Positions 1 to 8,254 are shown, counted from the first letter of the stretch. The stretch is 50,521 nt of DNA from an uncultured Acidimicrobiales bacterium (GCA_938023735.1 CALJDK010000140.1:1-50521); one strand, 5' to 3'. Numbers and translations are program-made. The notes: generated by a model not told the origin, from the letters alone.

Positions 1-53
1 ACCACCGTCGAAGTGAGCGCGAGCATCGGCTTGCCCCATGGCACCATGGGTCC

Positions 54-575
54 ATGGAGATCAACGTGCGAGATGCCGTCGAGGCTGACATCGAGAAGGT
101 CACCGACATCTTCAACCAGGCGATCCCGGCCGGGAACGCCGAGTGGACCGAGAGCCTGCACTCGGTCGACGAACGCGTCGGCTGGTGGCGTGGCCGACTC
201 GCATCCGGCCGACCGGTGTTCGTTGCCGAGAGCGACGACACCGTGATCGGCGTCGCCAGCTACGGCGACTTTCGCGACAGCACGTGTCGCGAGGGCTTCC
301 GGTTCACCGCCGAGCACTCGGTGTACCTCGACGGCGACGCCAAGGGCTCGGGAGCGGCCGATCTGCTGATGGACGCGATCGAGAAGCACGCGCGCGACGC
401 AGGGGTACGGATGATGCTGGCAACGATCGACGGCACGAACGAGTCGTCGATTCGGTTCCACGCCCGGCGCGGATACGTCGAGACCGGTCGGCTCCCCGCT
501 GTCGGGTACACGTTCGAACAGTGGCGCGACTTCGTGATCATGCAGCTCGATCTCGGTCACGAACTGGCCGTTTGA
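54..575 (+). CDS. GNAT family N-acetyltransferase (phosphinothricin acetyltransferase-like)
   Basis: A 173-residue cytosolic acetyltransferase. The order of elements matches the phosphinothricin/methionine-sulfoximine branch of the GNAT fold: VRDAVEAD opening strand, IFNQAI helix, a VGWWRGRL segment where this branch usually has an R-x-x-W stretch, a central VIGVASYGDF strand, the EHSVYLD strand that precedes the acetyl-CoA loop, and a C-terminal SIRFHARRGY motif typical of GNAT motif B. The acetyl-CoA loop (around GDAKGSGAADLL) is a variant of Q/R-x-x-G-x-G/A. These enzymes transfer acetyl from acetyl-CoA to the amino group of a small molecule or amino-acid analogue; the substrate cannot be read from sequence. 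It starts at the ATG at 54 and ends 25 bases before the next gene on the same strand, so the two may be cotranscribed. Family placement is good; detoxification of a specific compound is not supported. Confidence 0.85.
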   Translation: MEINVRDAVEADIEKVTDIFNQAIPAGNAEWTESLHSVDERVGWWRGRLASGRPVFVAESDDTVIGVASYGDFRDSTCREGFRFTAEHSVYLDGDAKGSGAADLLMDAIEKHARDAGVRMMLATIDGTNESSIRFHARRGYVETGRLPAVGYTFEQWRDFVIMQLDLGHELAV

Positions 576-600
576 CGAATCGGCCTGCGAGGATGCGCTG

Positions 601-1428
601 ATGCGGATCCTGGTGACCAACGACGACGGCATCGACTCGGTCGGACTTCACGTCTTGGCTCGGGCAATGCGTCCACACGGAGAGGTCACCATCGTTGCTC
701 CCGATAAGGAATATTCGGGCGCTGGTTGCTCGATCGGCGCGCTCCATCTGGCGAAACCCGATGCCCACGTAGCCCATGTCGAGGGCATCGACGAGGCATG
801 GTCGGTTACCGGTCCGCCGGCGTTGTGTGTGATGTTTGCCCGACTCGGCACGTTCGGCAAAGAGTTTGATCTGGTGGTGTCGGGAATCAATCCGGGCGCC
901 AACGTCGGGCGGGCGGTGTACATGTCGGGCACCATCGGCGCCACCCTTTCGGGCCGTATGGGCGGCATCAGTGGCGTGGCCGTGAGCCAGGCCACCGAAG
1001 ACTGGGGAATCATGGGGCAGGGCTATGAGGAGATGCTCGAACATCAGAAGTGGGATTCAGCCGCCGAGGTCGCCGCGGCGGCGGTTGCCTCGTTGAAGGT
1101 CGATATGCCCGAGCTGCCAACCGTTCTCAACATCAATCTGCCCAACCGCGACGTTGCCGACTTGAAAGGCGTCATTCGGACCTATGTGGGCGCCGCGCCA
1201 CCGCGCAAGGCTGCCGGGGTCACGATGCGTCCCCAGCCCGGCCACGAGGGTGCCTTCCATCTCGATATGGAGTGGGGCGAGCCCAGCGACGCCGAACTCG
1301 ACCCCAACAGCGATGTCGGAGCGGTGAGCAACGGCTACGTGTCGATCACCGCACTCAGCCATCTCAAAGAGACCGATGAGTCCCAAACCAACACCGCAGT
1401 AGCCGGCATCGAAACCCTGCTCGGCTAG
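601..1428 (+). CDS. surE: 5'/3'-nucleotidase SurE
   Basis: Survival protein SurE, a metal-dependent nucleotidase that removes phosphate from nucleoside 5'- and 3'-monophosphates. The first residues, MRILVTNDDGIDS, carry the family's metal-binding Asp-Asp pair. The motif APDKEYSGAGCSI supplies the conserved Ser/Gly loop, and VSGINPGANVG supplies the conserved Asn. The segment YMSGTIGAT, which follows the metal site in SurE proteins, is also present. At 275 residues it is within the usual range of about 250-280. The ATG at 601 is the only sensible start because family homology begins at residue 1. It is convergent with the permease gene at 1496-2422, and a pair of palindromic repeats lies between them. 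Role in nucleotide salvage or stationary-phase survival is known for the family and not shown here. Confidence 0.95.
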   Translation: MRILVTNDDGIDSVGLHVLARAMRPHGEVTIVAPDKEYSGAGCSIGALHLAKPDAHVAHVEGIDEAWSVTGPPALCVMFARLGTFGKEFDLVVSGINPGANVGRAVYMSGTIGATLSGRMGGISGVAVSQATEDWGIMGQGYEEMLEHQKWDSAAEVAAAAVASLKVDMPELPTVLNINLPNRDVADLKGVIRTYVGAAPPRKAAGVTMRPQPGHEGAFHLDMEWGEPSDAELDPNSDVGAVSNGYVSITALSHLKETDESQTNTAVAGIETLLG

Positions 1429-1440
1429 CCGCTTAACACC

Positions 1441-1510
1441 ACGCGACACAGGTGTCAGACACGAGTGTCAGATTCACAGAAACGCGACACAGGTGTCAGA
1501 CACGAGTGTC
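1441..1510. repeat. Two 29-bp direct repeats, each made of two GACAC-NN-GTGTC dyads
   Basis: Two identical 29-base copies at 1441-1469 and 1482-1510 are separated by 12 bases. Inside each copy there are two inverted repeats of the form GACAC-NN-GTGTC placed one base apart, so each copy could fold into one or two small hairpins on either strand. The pair sits between the converging surE and rarD-like genes. The second copy runs into the coding end of the permease gene and supplies its last codons and stop. The arrangement resembles REP-type intergenic elements and could act as a bidirectional terminator; no poly-T tract follows, so that role is inference. Confidence 0.7.
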
Positions 1511-2422
1511 GCGTGGGTTGGGGGTGCGCGAGTTGGCGAAGGATTCGGCGGCGAAGAGGGCTACCGCTACCCAGATAATCGAGTAGCCGAGGACCTGGCC
1601 GCCTTCGAACACTTCGTTGTACAGCACGACCCCAACGAGAAACTGCAGGGTCGGGTTGAGGTACTGGATGATTCCCACCAGCGACAGCGGCACCATTCGC
1701 ACCGCTCGGGCAAACGCCACCAAGGGCACGGTGGTGACCACCGACGTCAGAGCCAGAAACAGCAGAATTTTCGGCTCTCCGAAATCGACCGTGGGGGTAT
1801 CGCCGAGCTGTTTGACCAAAAGGTATCCAAAGAATGGCAGCGCGAGGAATCCAACTTCCAAGCTCAGTCCATCGAGTGCTTCGAAGGCGGCACTTTTCCT
1901 GAGCGCACCATAGATCCCGAACGTGCCGCCGAGCGTCAGGGCCACCCAGGGCAGCGTTCCCAAATCGATGGTGAGCCACACCACGCCCACCGCCGCCAGA
2001 ACCACCGAAACCAGTTGCATCGGTCGAAGCCGCTCGGCAAAGACCACCCGTCCCAATAAAACGGTCACCAAGGGGTTGAGAAAATAGCCGAGCGCCGATT
2101 CGATAACCCGCCCTTCGCCGACCGCCCAGACGAAGATCATCCAGTTCGAAAACAGCATGATCGAGGCGACCGCCCCCACCAGCAGGTTGCGAGGCGAGCG
2201 AGCTACCGCCAAGAACTCGGGCCAACGATGCCGAAAGGTGTGAACCAGCGTGAGCAGGGCTGCCGACCACACAACCCGGTGCGCAACCGCATCGAACGCT
2301 GCGACGCTGGAGAGCTGCTTCCAAAAAATGGGCGATAACCCCCACCAGGTCGTCGCCGCGATGGCAAGACCAATTCCGAGACCGGAGATGCTCTGGCCAT
2401 CGGCCTTTGGGGCGCCCACCAC
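1496..2422 (-). CDS. rarD: RarD/EamA-family drug/metabolite permease
   Basis: A 308-residue polytopic inner-membrane protein with about ten hydrophobic helices arranged as two EamA repeats, the DMT superfamily fold. The opening helix contains TTWWGLSPIFWKQL, matching the W-G-x-x-P-x-(F/Y)-(W/F)-K pattern of RarD proteins, and the middle contains ESALGYFLNPLVTVLLG, the family's most conserved stretch (ES-x-G-Y-F-I/L-N-P-L). A second N-P motif, GIIQYLNPTLQFLVG, marks the other repeat. RarD proteins are called chloramphenicol-sensitivity or export proteins, but the true substrate is unknown. The start is a GTG at 2422 with a second GTG directly after it. The C-terminal DTRV and the stop codon are encoded by one of the 29-bp repeats, so the natural C-terminus was probably altered when the repeat arrived. 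Confidence 0.88.
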   Translation of the reverse strand: MVGAPKADGQSISGLGIGLAIAATTWWGLSPIFWKQLSSVAAFDAVAHRVVWSAALLTLVHTFRHRWPEFLAVARSPRNLLVGAVASIMLFSNWMIFVWAVGEGRVIESALGYFLNPLVTVLLGRVVFAERLRPMQLVSVVLAAVGVVWLTIDLGTLPWVALTLGGTFGIYGALRKSAAFEALDGLSLEVGFLALPFFGYLLVKQLGDTPTVDFGEPKILLFLALTSVVTTVPLVAFARAVRMVPLSLVGIIQYLNPTLQFLVGVVLYNEVFEGGQVLGYSIIWVAVALFAAESFANSRTPNPRDTRV

Positions 2423-2470
2423 ATCACGATACGTCGCATGTCGATCGCGGCTGTTGTTGGCTAGCCGGAT

Positions 2471-4138
2471 ATGTCAACTAAAACGGTACCGATGAGCAGT
2501 CTCCCCTCCGACGAAGATCCCGAACCCACCACGACATCAGATCCCCCGGCAGCAGACACCAGCCGACCAGCCGCCCAGAATCTGGCGGCCGCCTTTTCCA
2601 CCCACGGCTGCGACATTGCGTTCGGACTGCCCGGCGGGGGCCCGAACTTGGATGTGATCGGAGCGTTCGACGAGCTGGGCATCCGGTTTGTTCTGGCCCA
2701 CACTGAGGCCGCGGCATGCATCATGGCGAGCACCTACGGATACATCCGTGACCAAGTCATCCCGGTGGTGGTTACCCGGGGTCCGGGTGCCGCATCGGCG
2801 GTCAACGGAGCGGCCCAGGCCACGCTCGACCGGCAACCGCTGGCGCTCATCACCGACACGGTTCCGGCGTCGCTTGCACAACGCGTTGCGCACCAACGGG
2901 TCAACCAGCGGGCCATGCTCGGCTCGGTCAGCAAGGCCTCGGTGGTCTTCGGTGCAACCAGCACTGCCGACGAGCTCCAATCCCTACTCGACTTCGCCCA
3001 ACGCACCCCGGCAGGCGCGATTCACCTCAACTACGACGACATCGGCACCCCGTCCGGGTTCGAGCCGCCCGACGCACCCGAACCGCTGCACTCACGGAAG
3101 AACGTCACCAATCGGGTTCTCGAAGCCGACCGGCCGGTGGTGATCTGCGGACTGGGTGCAGCGCAGGCCAAGGCCGAACTGTCCACCACACTCCTTGAGT
3201 TCGCGGCACCGGTACTCACCACGTATCAGGGCATCGGGGTCATCCCCACCGAACACACCATCGCAGCCGGGCTCTTCACCAACGGAGCCGCCGAGCGACC
3301 GCTGCTCGAACAAGCCGACCTCATCATCACGATCGGACTCGACCCGGTCGAACCGATTCCGGCGTCGTGGTCCTACAAGGCCCCCGTGATCTCCTTCGCC
3401 ACCCACCCAACCGCCGATCCCTACCTTCCAATCGCAGCCGAGCTCATCAGCGACGACCTCGCCGATCTGTGCCATCAACATCTGATGGCATCACACACCT
3501 GGCCGGCGGGCACCGGCGCCGACACACGCGACACCCTGCGCAAGGCGCTCGTACCGAATCACGAGGACAACCCCGACGGTGACTTCTTCGGCGCCGTCGA
3601 ACTCGTCACCACCGCTCTTGAGAACGTGCCGAGCCCGCTTACGGTCACCGTCGATGCGGGTGCCCACTTCCTCGCTGTGATGCCGTTCTGGCCCGCCGAC
3701 GAAACCAAACGGGTGCTGATCTCCAACGGCCTGTCCACCATGGGCTACGCCGTTCCGGCAGCCATCGGGGCCGCCCTGGCTCGGCCGGGCGAGCCGGTAC
3801 TTGCCTTCGTTGGCGATGGCGGGCTGGGCATGACCCTCGCCGAACTCGAAACCATCGTGCGTCTCGAACTTCCCATAACCGTCGTCGTCTTCAACGACTC
3901 GGCACTCAGCCTGATCGAAATCAAGCAGCGAGAAAACCACGGCGGCTCTTCGGCTGTCCGGTACGGCGGCATCGACTTCGCCACCGTTGCCCGGGGTATG
4001 GGCATGGAAGCCGAAGTGGTGTCGTCACCCCGCCAGTTCGAAAGTGCACTGGCCCACGGTTGGGCAGCACCGCGTCTTATCGATGCACGAATCGACCCGG
4101 TCGACTACCCGCACCTGATCACCATCACCCGTGGGTAG
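2471..4138 (+). CDS. Thiamine-diphosphate-dependent enzyme (acetolactate synthase/decarboxylase family)
   Basis: A 555-residue ThDP enzyme with the standard PYR, central and PP domains of the acetolactate-synthase/benzoylformate-decarboxylase superfamily. The PYR domain begins after an acidic, Pro/Thr-rich leader of about 33 residues and contains GLPGGGPN and the cofactor-activating glutamate E79 in LAHTEAAA. RGPGAASAVNGAAQA matches the conserved G-P-G-x-x-N loop. The PP domain has the ThDP/Mg motif starting at about residue 447 (GDGGLGMT, then Asn in VVFNDSA). It lacks the long N-terminal transit or FAD-binding signatures that would fix it as a biosynthetic acetolactate synthase, and no small regulatory subunit gene is nearby, so the substrate (a 2-oxo acid) is undetermined. 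The TetR gene starts 18 bases downstream and may regulate it. Confidence 0.85.
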   Translation: MSTKTVPMSSLPSDEDPEPTTTSDPPAADTSRPAAQNLAAAFSTHGCDIAFGLPGGGPNLDVIGAFDELGIRFVLAHTEAAACIMASTYGYIRDQVIPVVVTRGPGAASAVNGAAQATLDRQPLALITDTVPASLAQRVAHQRVNQRAMLGSVSKASVVFGATSTADELQSLLDFAQRTPAGAIHLNYDDIGTPSGFEPPDAPEPLHSRKNVTNRVLEADRPVVICGLGAAQAKAELSTTLLEFAAPVLTTYQGIGVIPTEHTIAAGLFTNGAAERPLLEQADLIITIGLDPVEPIPASWSYKAPVISFATHPTADPYLPIAAELISDDLADLCHQHLMASHTWPAGTGADTRDTLRKALVPNHEDNPDGDFFGAVELVTTALENVPSPLTVTVDAGAHFLAVMPFWPADETKRVLISNGLSTMGYAVPAAIGAALARPGEPVLAFVGDGGLGMTLAELETIVRLELPITVVVFNDSALSLIEIKQRENHGGSSAVRYGGIDFATVARGMGMEAEVVSSPRQFESALAHGWAAPRLIDARIDPVDYPHLITITRG

Positions 4139-4156
4139 AAACGTGGGTAGGCGAAC

Positions 4157-4753
4157 GTGAGCGACCTGCGGCAACGCCGGCATGCCCAGACCAAACAGGC
4201 GTTGTTCGATGCCGCCTTCGACCTGCTGCGCGCCCACGGCCTTCATGCGCTCACGATGGAACGCATTGCCGAACACGCTGGAGTATCGCGCTCGACGGCC
4301 TACCGCCGGTACGCCAGCAAGGAGGACATCATCCTCGACATTCCGCGACAGTTTGTGGCGGCGTGGGACGACGCTCTTCAGCGGTACGCCGAGTCCAACC
4401 CTGACGCTCCAGAAACCCCGGCTTCGCTCGCAAAGAAGATGAACGTCGGCTGTCTTGGCGTCGCCAGCTGGATCGACACCAACAGCGACAATGTGTTGCT
4501 CGGGTACAAAGCGCTCGAGAGTTCGCCCACCCTGCAAGCGTCGGACACCAGCCATTGGGTCGAGCGGATGATCGAACTCATCATGGCTCATGTTCCTGAT
4601 GCCGATCTCGCTACGGCGGCGACGATCGCCGGCGCATACATGGGAGCACTCGACGCCATGATGGTGCTGTGGGTGCGCGATGAAGGCGCGACCTCGGTCA
4701 CGGCGTCGACCCAGGCCGTACTCGATCACCTCGGTCCGATTCTGCCGACGTGA
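4157..4753 (+). CDS. TetR/AcrR-family transcriptional regulator
   Basis: A 198-residue one-component repressor. The N-terminal 50 residues form the TetR helix-turn-helix: alpha-1 with LFDAAFDLLRAHG, then LTMERIAEHAGVSRSTAYRRYASKEDII, which carries the recognition helix (S-R-S-T-A-Y-R-R-Y) and the K-E-D-I boundary. The remaining helices form the ligand-binding and dimer domain, which gives no clue to the effector. The GTG start at 4157 is preceded by a purine-rich GGTAGGCGA. It follows the ThDP enzyme gene by 18 bases and overlaps the next gene by four bases, so it probably belongs to the same transcript as its neighbours and may control them, which is common for this family. Confidence 0.9.
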   Translation: MSDLRQRRHAQTKQALFDAAFDLLRAHGLHALTMERIAEHAGVSRSTAYRRYASKEDIILDIPRQFVAAWDDALQRYAESNPDAPETPASLAKKMNVGCLGVASWIDTNSDNVLLGYKALESSPTLQASDTSHWVERMIELIMAHVPDADLATAATIAGAYMGALDAMMVLWVRDEGATSVTASTQAVLDHLGPILPT

Positions 4754-5367
4754 CCAACCAGACCGACCAGACCGACCTTGGACGTCCGGTTTGGTACGTG
4801 GCGTTTGGGTCCAACCTGTATCGGCCACGGCTGCTTGCCTACTTGCAAGGAACCGCCGTTCCCGGCTCGCCGGCCGCCCACGCGCAGCGCGGTGCACGCG
4901 ACCCCTCTCCACCTACAGCCGACTCATACCAGGCCCTGCCCTATCAGCTGTACTTTGCCAACCATTCGAAGCGCTGGGACGGCGGCGCCGCATTCGTTGA
5001 TACCCAGACCCCAGTCGAAACGCGAACCATTGGACGTCGGTACCTGATCACCTGGGGCCAGCTAGAAGACATCTTTGCCCAAGAGAACGGCGCCACGCAG
5101 ACGCTGCCACTCAGCTATGACGAGTTCACCGAACAGGGAGCCGTGCATGGGTATGACGGCTGGTACGACACGGTGCTCTTCTGCGGGTTCAGCACGAATT
5201 CCGACGCACAGGTCGCGATGGCCACGATCACCAGCAGCCAACGACATCCGGTGAATCCACCATCGGCAGCCTACGCCGAGGTCATCAGCCGGGGTCTTGG
5301 TGAACTCGGGTACGAGCAGCACATCGCCGCCGAGTACCTCACTGCCGCGGTTGGGGCTCTTGAATGA
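4750..5367 (+). CDS. Gamma-glutamylcyclotransferase-like protein
   Basis: A 205-residue protein whose start, WYVAFGSNLYRPRLLAYL, matches the Y-x-A/F-Y/F-G-S-N-L substrate loop of the gamma-glutamylcyclotransferase (AIG2/BtrG) fold. In such proteins this loop binds the gamma-glutamyl group. The segment LYFANHSKRWDGGAAFVD resembles the central strand pair that follows it, and ITWGQLEDIFAQE resembles the helix carrying the acidic catalytic residue. Activity on a specific gamma-glutamyl compound is inferred from fold only. The GTG start overlaps the stop of the TetR gene in a GTGA arrangement, which implies translational coupling. The first codons after the start contain a 9-bp tandem repeat (4758-4775) giving a Q-T-D-Q-T-D leader with no structural role apparent. 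Confidence 0.7.
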   Translation: MTNQTDQTDLGRPVWYVAFGSNLYRPRLLAYLQGTAVPGSPAAHAQRGARDPSPPTADSYQALPYQLYFANHSKRWDGGAAFVDTQTPVETRTIGRRYLITWGQLEDIFAQENGATQTLPLSYDEFTEQGAVHGYDGWYDTVLFCGFSTNSDAQVAMATITSSQRHPVNPPSAAYAEVISRGLGELGYEQHIAAEYLTAAVGALE

Positions 5368-5404
5368 CCCAAGCGGGCGCTGAAAGCGATACGGTTTGAG
5401 ATGC

Positions 5405-5827
5405 ATGGCACGAGAATTTGATCCCTCAGCACCACTGAAGCCCCACACCAAGGTCCGGTCGGTCGTCGACCTCCCGAATGTGCCGATCTACACCAACGGC
5501 AAGGTCGAACTCGCCAACGGCGTGAGCTGGGTCCGCTACTGGGTCCGGTTCGAAAACGGCGAAGTCGTCGGACACGTCAGCCACGGCGATGTCATCCCCG
5601 TGAAGCTGTGGGATCAGTATCTCGTGCATAAGGAACAGGTCGAACGTGAAGCTGCCGAAGCCGAGGCTCGTGCCGCGGCCGCCGCTGAGGCGGGCGCAGG
5701 AGCAGCGGCAGGCGGCGGAGCATCTGGTGGAGGAGCTGCCGGTGGAGGCGCCGTCGTGAATGGCGTGTCGATCCCCCCGCACCTCCTCGAGCGCTCTGCG
5801 GCAGCCCGCACTCGCCTAGGTGCCTAG
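5405..5827 (+). CDS. Conserved hypothetical protein with Ala/Gly-rich linker
   Basis: A 140-residue soluble protein of unknown function. The first 75 residues look like a small beta domain: MAREFDPSAPLKP, then VRSVVDLPNVP, then GVSWVRYWVRFENGEVVGHVSHGDVIP, with alternating hydrophobic strands around W-V-R-Y-W-V-R-F. A charged helix (QVEREAAEAEARAAAAAEAG) and a Gly/Ala stretch of about 25 residues follow, and the protein ends in a short SIPPHLLERSAAARTRLGA segment. The ATG at 5405 is preferred over a TTG nine bases upstream. Its stop lies inside the next gene, an 8-base overlap that points to coupled expression with the methyltransferase. I recall similar short proteins in other actinobacteria but cannot name a family. 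Confidence 0.7.
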   Translation: MAREFDPSAPLKPHTKVRSVVDLPNVPIYTNGKVELANGVSWVRYWVRFENGEVVGHVSHGDVIPVKLWDQYLVHKEQVEREAAEAEARAAAAAEAGAGAAAGGGASGGGAAGGGAVVNGVSIPPHLLERSAAARTRLGA

Positions 5828-6683
5828 TCGCAGTCACGCCGCCGAGCGCTATCTCGACCTGCTCACCGGCTGTCTCACTCGCGAGCTCTTCCTCGATGAA
5901 GAAGCACGCAACATCGATCTCAACATATGGATCGATGAAGTCGGCGGCAGCACGGGAATACATGGCACGGGGATACATGGTGTCGAAGAGCTTCGCGATG
6001 TCCTGCGTGCCAACAACTGGCGCATCGTGCATCGCGGTGGCGACCGGGCGATCCGCCAAGCCGGCCACGACTGGCCACCTACCGCCGAAACCATGGTGGG
6101 CAAAGCCCGACTCGACAACGCTCGCGACCTGGCTACCCGCGCAGTCCTCGACGACATCCCCGGCGATCTGATCGAGACGGGTGTGTGGCGGGGCGGCGTG
6201 ACGATCTTGTTCCGCGGGGTGCTCGATGCGTACGCCGACACCAACCGCAAGGTCTGGGTTGCCGATAGCTTCGAAGGTCTTCCCGTGCCCAACGCCGACC
6301 TCTACCCGGCCGACGAGGGGTTCGATCTGTCCGCTATCGAGGCCCTCAAGATTGGTGTCGATGCCGTCAAAGCAAACTTCGAGCGCTACGGCCTACTCGA
6401 CGATCAGGTGCAGTTTCTCCCCGGCTGGTTCTCCGATACCTTGCCAACCGCACCCATCGATGAGCTTGCGGTTCTGCGCCTCGACGGCGATCTCTACGAG
6501 TCAACGATGGACGCAATCACTGCGCTCGAACCCAAAGTTTCGCCCGGCGGCTACGTGATCGTCGACGACTACGGAGCGTTCGAGCCATGCCGAAAGGCAG
6601 TCGACGAGTACCGTGAAACCAACGACATCACCGACCCGATAACCACGGTCGACTGGACAGGTGTGTGGTGGCAGAAATCATGA
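5820..6683 (+). CDS. TylF/MycF-type macrocin O-methyltransferase family protein
   Basis: A 287-residue class I SAM-dependent methyltransferase of the TylF family. Key elements are in order: the helix TRAVLDDIPGDLIETGVWRGGVTI with the SAM-binding glycine motif I (E-T-G-V-W-R-G-G), the acidic strand VWVADSFEGLPVPN (family D-S-F-x-G-L-P), the FLPGWFSDTLP strand (G-x-F-x-x-T-L-P), and LRLDGDLYESTMDAI where the family keeps metal-binding Asp residues (R-x-D-x-D-x-Y-x-S-T). VSPGGYVIVDDYGAF completes the site. Known relatives methylate sugar hydroxyls on macrolides in a Mg-dependent way; here the acceptor is unknown. The GTG start is inside the preceding gene and the stop overlaps the next methyltransferase start by four bases, so three genes form one coupled unit. 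Confidence 0.87.
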   Translation: MPSRSHAAERYLDLLTGCLTRELFLDEEARNIDLNIWIDEVGGSTGIHGTGIHGVEELRDVLRANNWRIVHRGGDRAIRQAGHDWPPTAETMVGKARLDNARDLATRAVLDDIPGDLIETGVWRGGVTILFRGVLDAYADTNRKVWVADSFEGLPVPNADLYPADEGFDLSAIEALKIGVDAVKANFERYGLLDDQVQFLPGWFSDTLPTAPIDELAVLRLDGDLYESTMDAITALEPKVSPGGYVIVDDYGAFEPCRKAVDEYRETNDITDPITTVDWTGVWWQKS

Positions 6684-7291
6684 GCGACTCCGAGTACCCG
6701 ACCTACTACCACCTCCTCGCCGATCGGCATGCCACAAGGAAGCCGCTGACCTACCTCGAGATCGGGGTGCACGAAGGTCACTCGCTCGGACTCGTCGATT
6801 CCGCCACCCGCGTCGTCGGGGTCGACCCCGAGCCGAAGATCCAGGGGGAGTTGGGCGACAACATCACCATCGTGTCGGCTACCAGCGACGACTACTTTGC
6901 CTCCGAAGCCGGGCAGCGACCCTTTGCTGGCCACCCCATCGAGATGGCGTTCATCGACGGGATGCATCATGTCGAGTTTGCGCTACGCGACTTCATCAAC
7001 ATCGAAGCCCGAAGCGCACCCGACTCGGTCGTTCTCATCCACGACTGTGTGCCCATCGACGAAGAAACGGCCCGACGCGAACGCTCGACGGTGATCTGGA
7101 GCGGCGACATCTGGAAGCTCATCCCCTTCCTTCGCCAGCATCGCCCCGATCTCGACATCACGGTGCACGACGTCGAGCCCACCGGCATGGCCGAGATCAC
7201 CAATCTCGATCCCAGCAACACCTCGCTCAGCGATCGCTACGACGAGTTGGTCGACGAACTCATCAATATGCCGTGGGGCAGCGCCGACTAG
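6680..7291 (+). CDS. Class I SAM-dependent methyltransferase (Methyltransf_24-like)
   Basis: A 203-residue methyltransferase-fold protein. LTYLEIGVHEGHSLGLV is SAM motif I (E-I-G-x-x-x-G-x-S), VVGVDPEP is the acidic motif II strand, and MAFIDGMHHVEFALRDF matches the F-I-D-G-x-H-x-Y-E pattern of the Methyltransf_24 group. SVVLIHDCVPI corresponds to the metal- or substrate-binding D of the TylF neighbour. The ATG at 6680 shares ATGA with the stop of the TylF-like gene and is preferred to GTGs 12-15 bases upstream. Side-by-side methyltransferases of this sort usually act in sequence on one sugar or lipid acceptor; no glycosyltransferase lies in this transcript, so the acceptor cannot be named. 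The gene ends in CTAG, shared with the stop of the converging flavoprotein gene. Confidence 0.82.
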   Translation: MSDSEYPTYYHLLADRHATRKPLTYLEIGVHEGHSLGLVDSATRVVGVDPEPKIQGELGDNITIVSATSDDYFASEAGQRPFAGHPIEMAFIDGMHHVEFALRDFINIEARSAPDSVVLIHDCVPIDEETARRERSTVIWSGDIWKLIPFLRQHRPDLDITVHDVEPTGMAEITNLDPSNTSLSDRYDELVDELINMPWGSAD

Positions 7292-8229
7292 CCCTTCACG
7301 TACTGGGTTGCCAGCTCGTCGAGAATGCGCAGACAGTCGGCCGCCGTCTCCGACAGGACCTCGGCCACCGGCCGAACCGAGTCGATACGACCAGCAACTT
7401 CGCCGCACAGCGCGAGTGCAGCATTCATGTCGCCACCAAAGTACAGATCGGCCATGCCAGCCATTGCGGTCATGGCATTGGTGTCGGTGTCGAACTTGAG
7501 CGCCTCGGACGTATCGGTCTTCAGCGCTCGCAGCGCAGGCGAGGTGTGGCTGTTGAGAAATACCGTGTCGGTTTCGGCGGCGTTGACGATGGCGTCTTTC
7601 CAGTTGGTGTGAATCGGCGACTCGGCTGCCGACACCATGCGGGTTCCCATCTGAATCGCCTCGGCGCCCAACGAGAACGCGGCAGCCATCGTTGGTCCAT
7701 CGACGAAACCGCCAGCGGCCACGATGGGCACAGCGACCTTCGATCGCACCAGCGGCAGAAGGACCATGCTGGCCACCGGTGTCGGGTTCTTGAAGCCGCC
7801 GCCCTCGCCACCTTCGACGACCAGTCCGTCAACACCCGCCTCGACCGCCTTTAACGCGCCGCGCAGGGTCGGGACCACATGGAACACGGTAAGCCCGGCA
7901 CCTTTGAGCTGACTGGTGTAGGCCATGGGGTTTCCGGCAGAGGTGGTCACGAACTTCACCCCCTGGTCGATCACAAAGTCGACGATGCCCGGGTCCTGCA
8001 CAAACGCCTGGGCGATGTTGACACCGAAGGGCTTGTCGGTGAGGTCACGCATCTTGCGGATCTCTTCTTTCACCGCATCGAGTTCGCCAGATGAGGTCTC
8101 GATGATGCCGAGTCCGCCGGCCTCGGAAACCGCCGACGCAAGCTGGCTTCGGGCGATCCAGCCCATGGGCGCTTGGATGACGGGGATCTGGATTCCGAGG
8201 AGGTCGGTGATGCGGTTCTGAAAGCTCAT
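7288..8229 (-). CDS. Nitronate monooxygenase-like FMN protein (NPD/FabK family)
   Basis: A 313-residue TIM-barrel flavoprotein of the 2-nitropropane dioxygenase/enoyl-ACP reductase II family. It begins RITDLLGIQIPVIQAPMGWIA (I-x-x-P-I-x-Q-A-P-M-G), has AGGLGIIE for the first phosphate strand, and VDGLVVEGGEGGGF, where G-x-E-x-G-G-H normally ends in His but has Phe here. PIVAAGGFVDGPTMAAAFSLGAEAIQMGTRM is the FMN phosphate-binding stretch. The H to F change at the position used as catalytic base in nitronate monooxygenases argues against plain nitronate oxidation; an enoyl- or acyl-CoA-like substrate or another role is possible. The ATG at 8229 fits family length better than a GTG nine bases upstream. 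It is divergent, 25 bases away, from the flavodoxin-like gene. Confidence 0.85.
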   Translation of the reverse strand: MSFQNRITDLLGIQIPVIQAPMGWIARSQLASAVSEAGGLGIIETSSGELDAVKEEIRKMRDLTDKPFGVNIAQAFVQDPGIVDFVIDQGVKFVTTSAGNPMAYTSQLKGAGLTVFHVVPTLRGALKAVEAGVDGLVVEGGEGGGFKNPTPVASMVLLPLVRSKVAVPIVAAGGFVDGPTMAAAFSLGAEAIQMGTRMVSAAESPIHTNWKDAIVNAAETDTVFLNSHTSPALRALKTDTSEALKFDTDTNAMTAMAGMADLYFGGDMNAALALCGEVAGRIDSVRPVAEVLSETAADCLRILDELATQYVKG

Positions 8230-8254
8230 GCGCAGCACGGTAGTGTGGCCAACG

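Noticed and set aside
1..53. Tail of a gene upstream of the acetyltransferase (TGA at 14-16 in one frame).
   Set aside because: Four codons are too few to support a gene.
1441..1510. Possible CRISPR array (two 29-bp repeats).
   Set aside because: Only two copies with a 12-base gap that is too short for a spacer, and internal dyads differ from CRISPR repeats.
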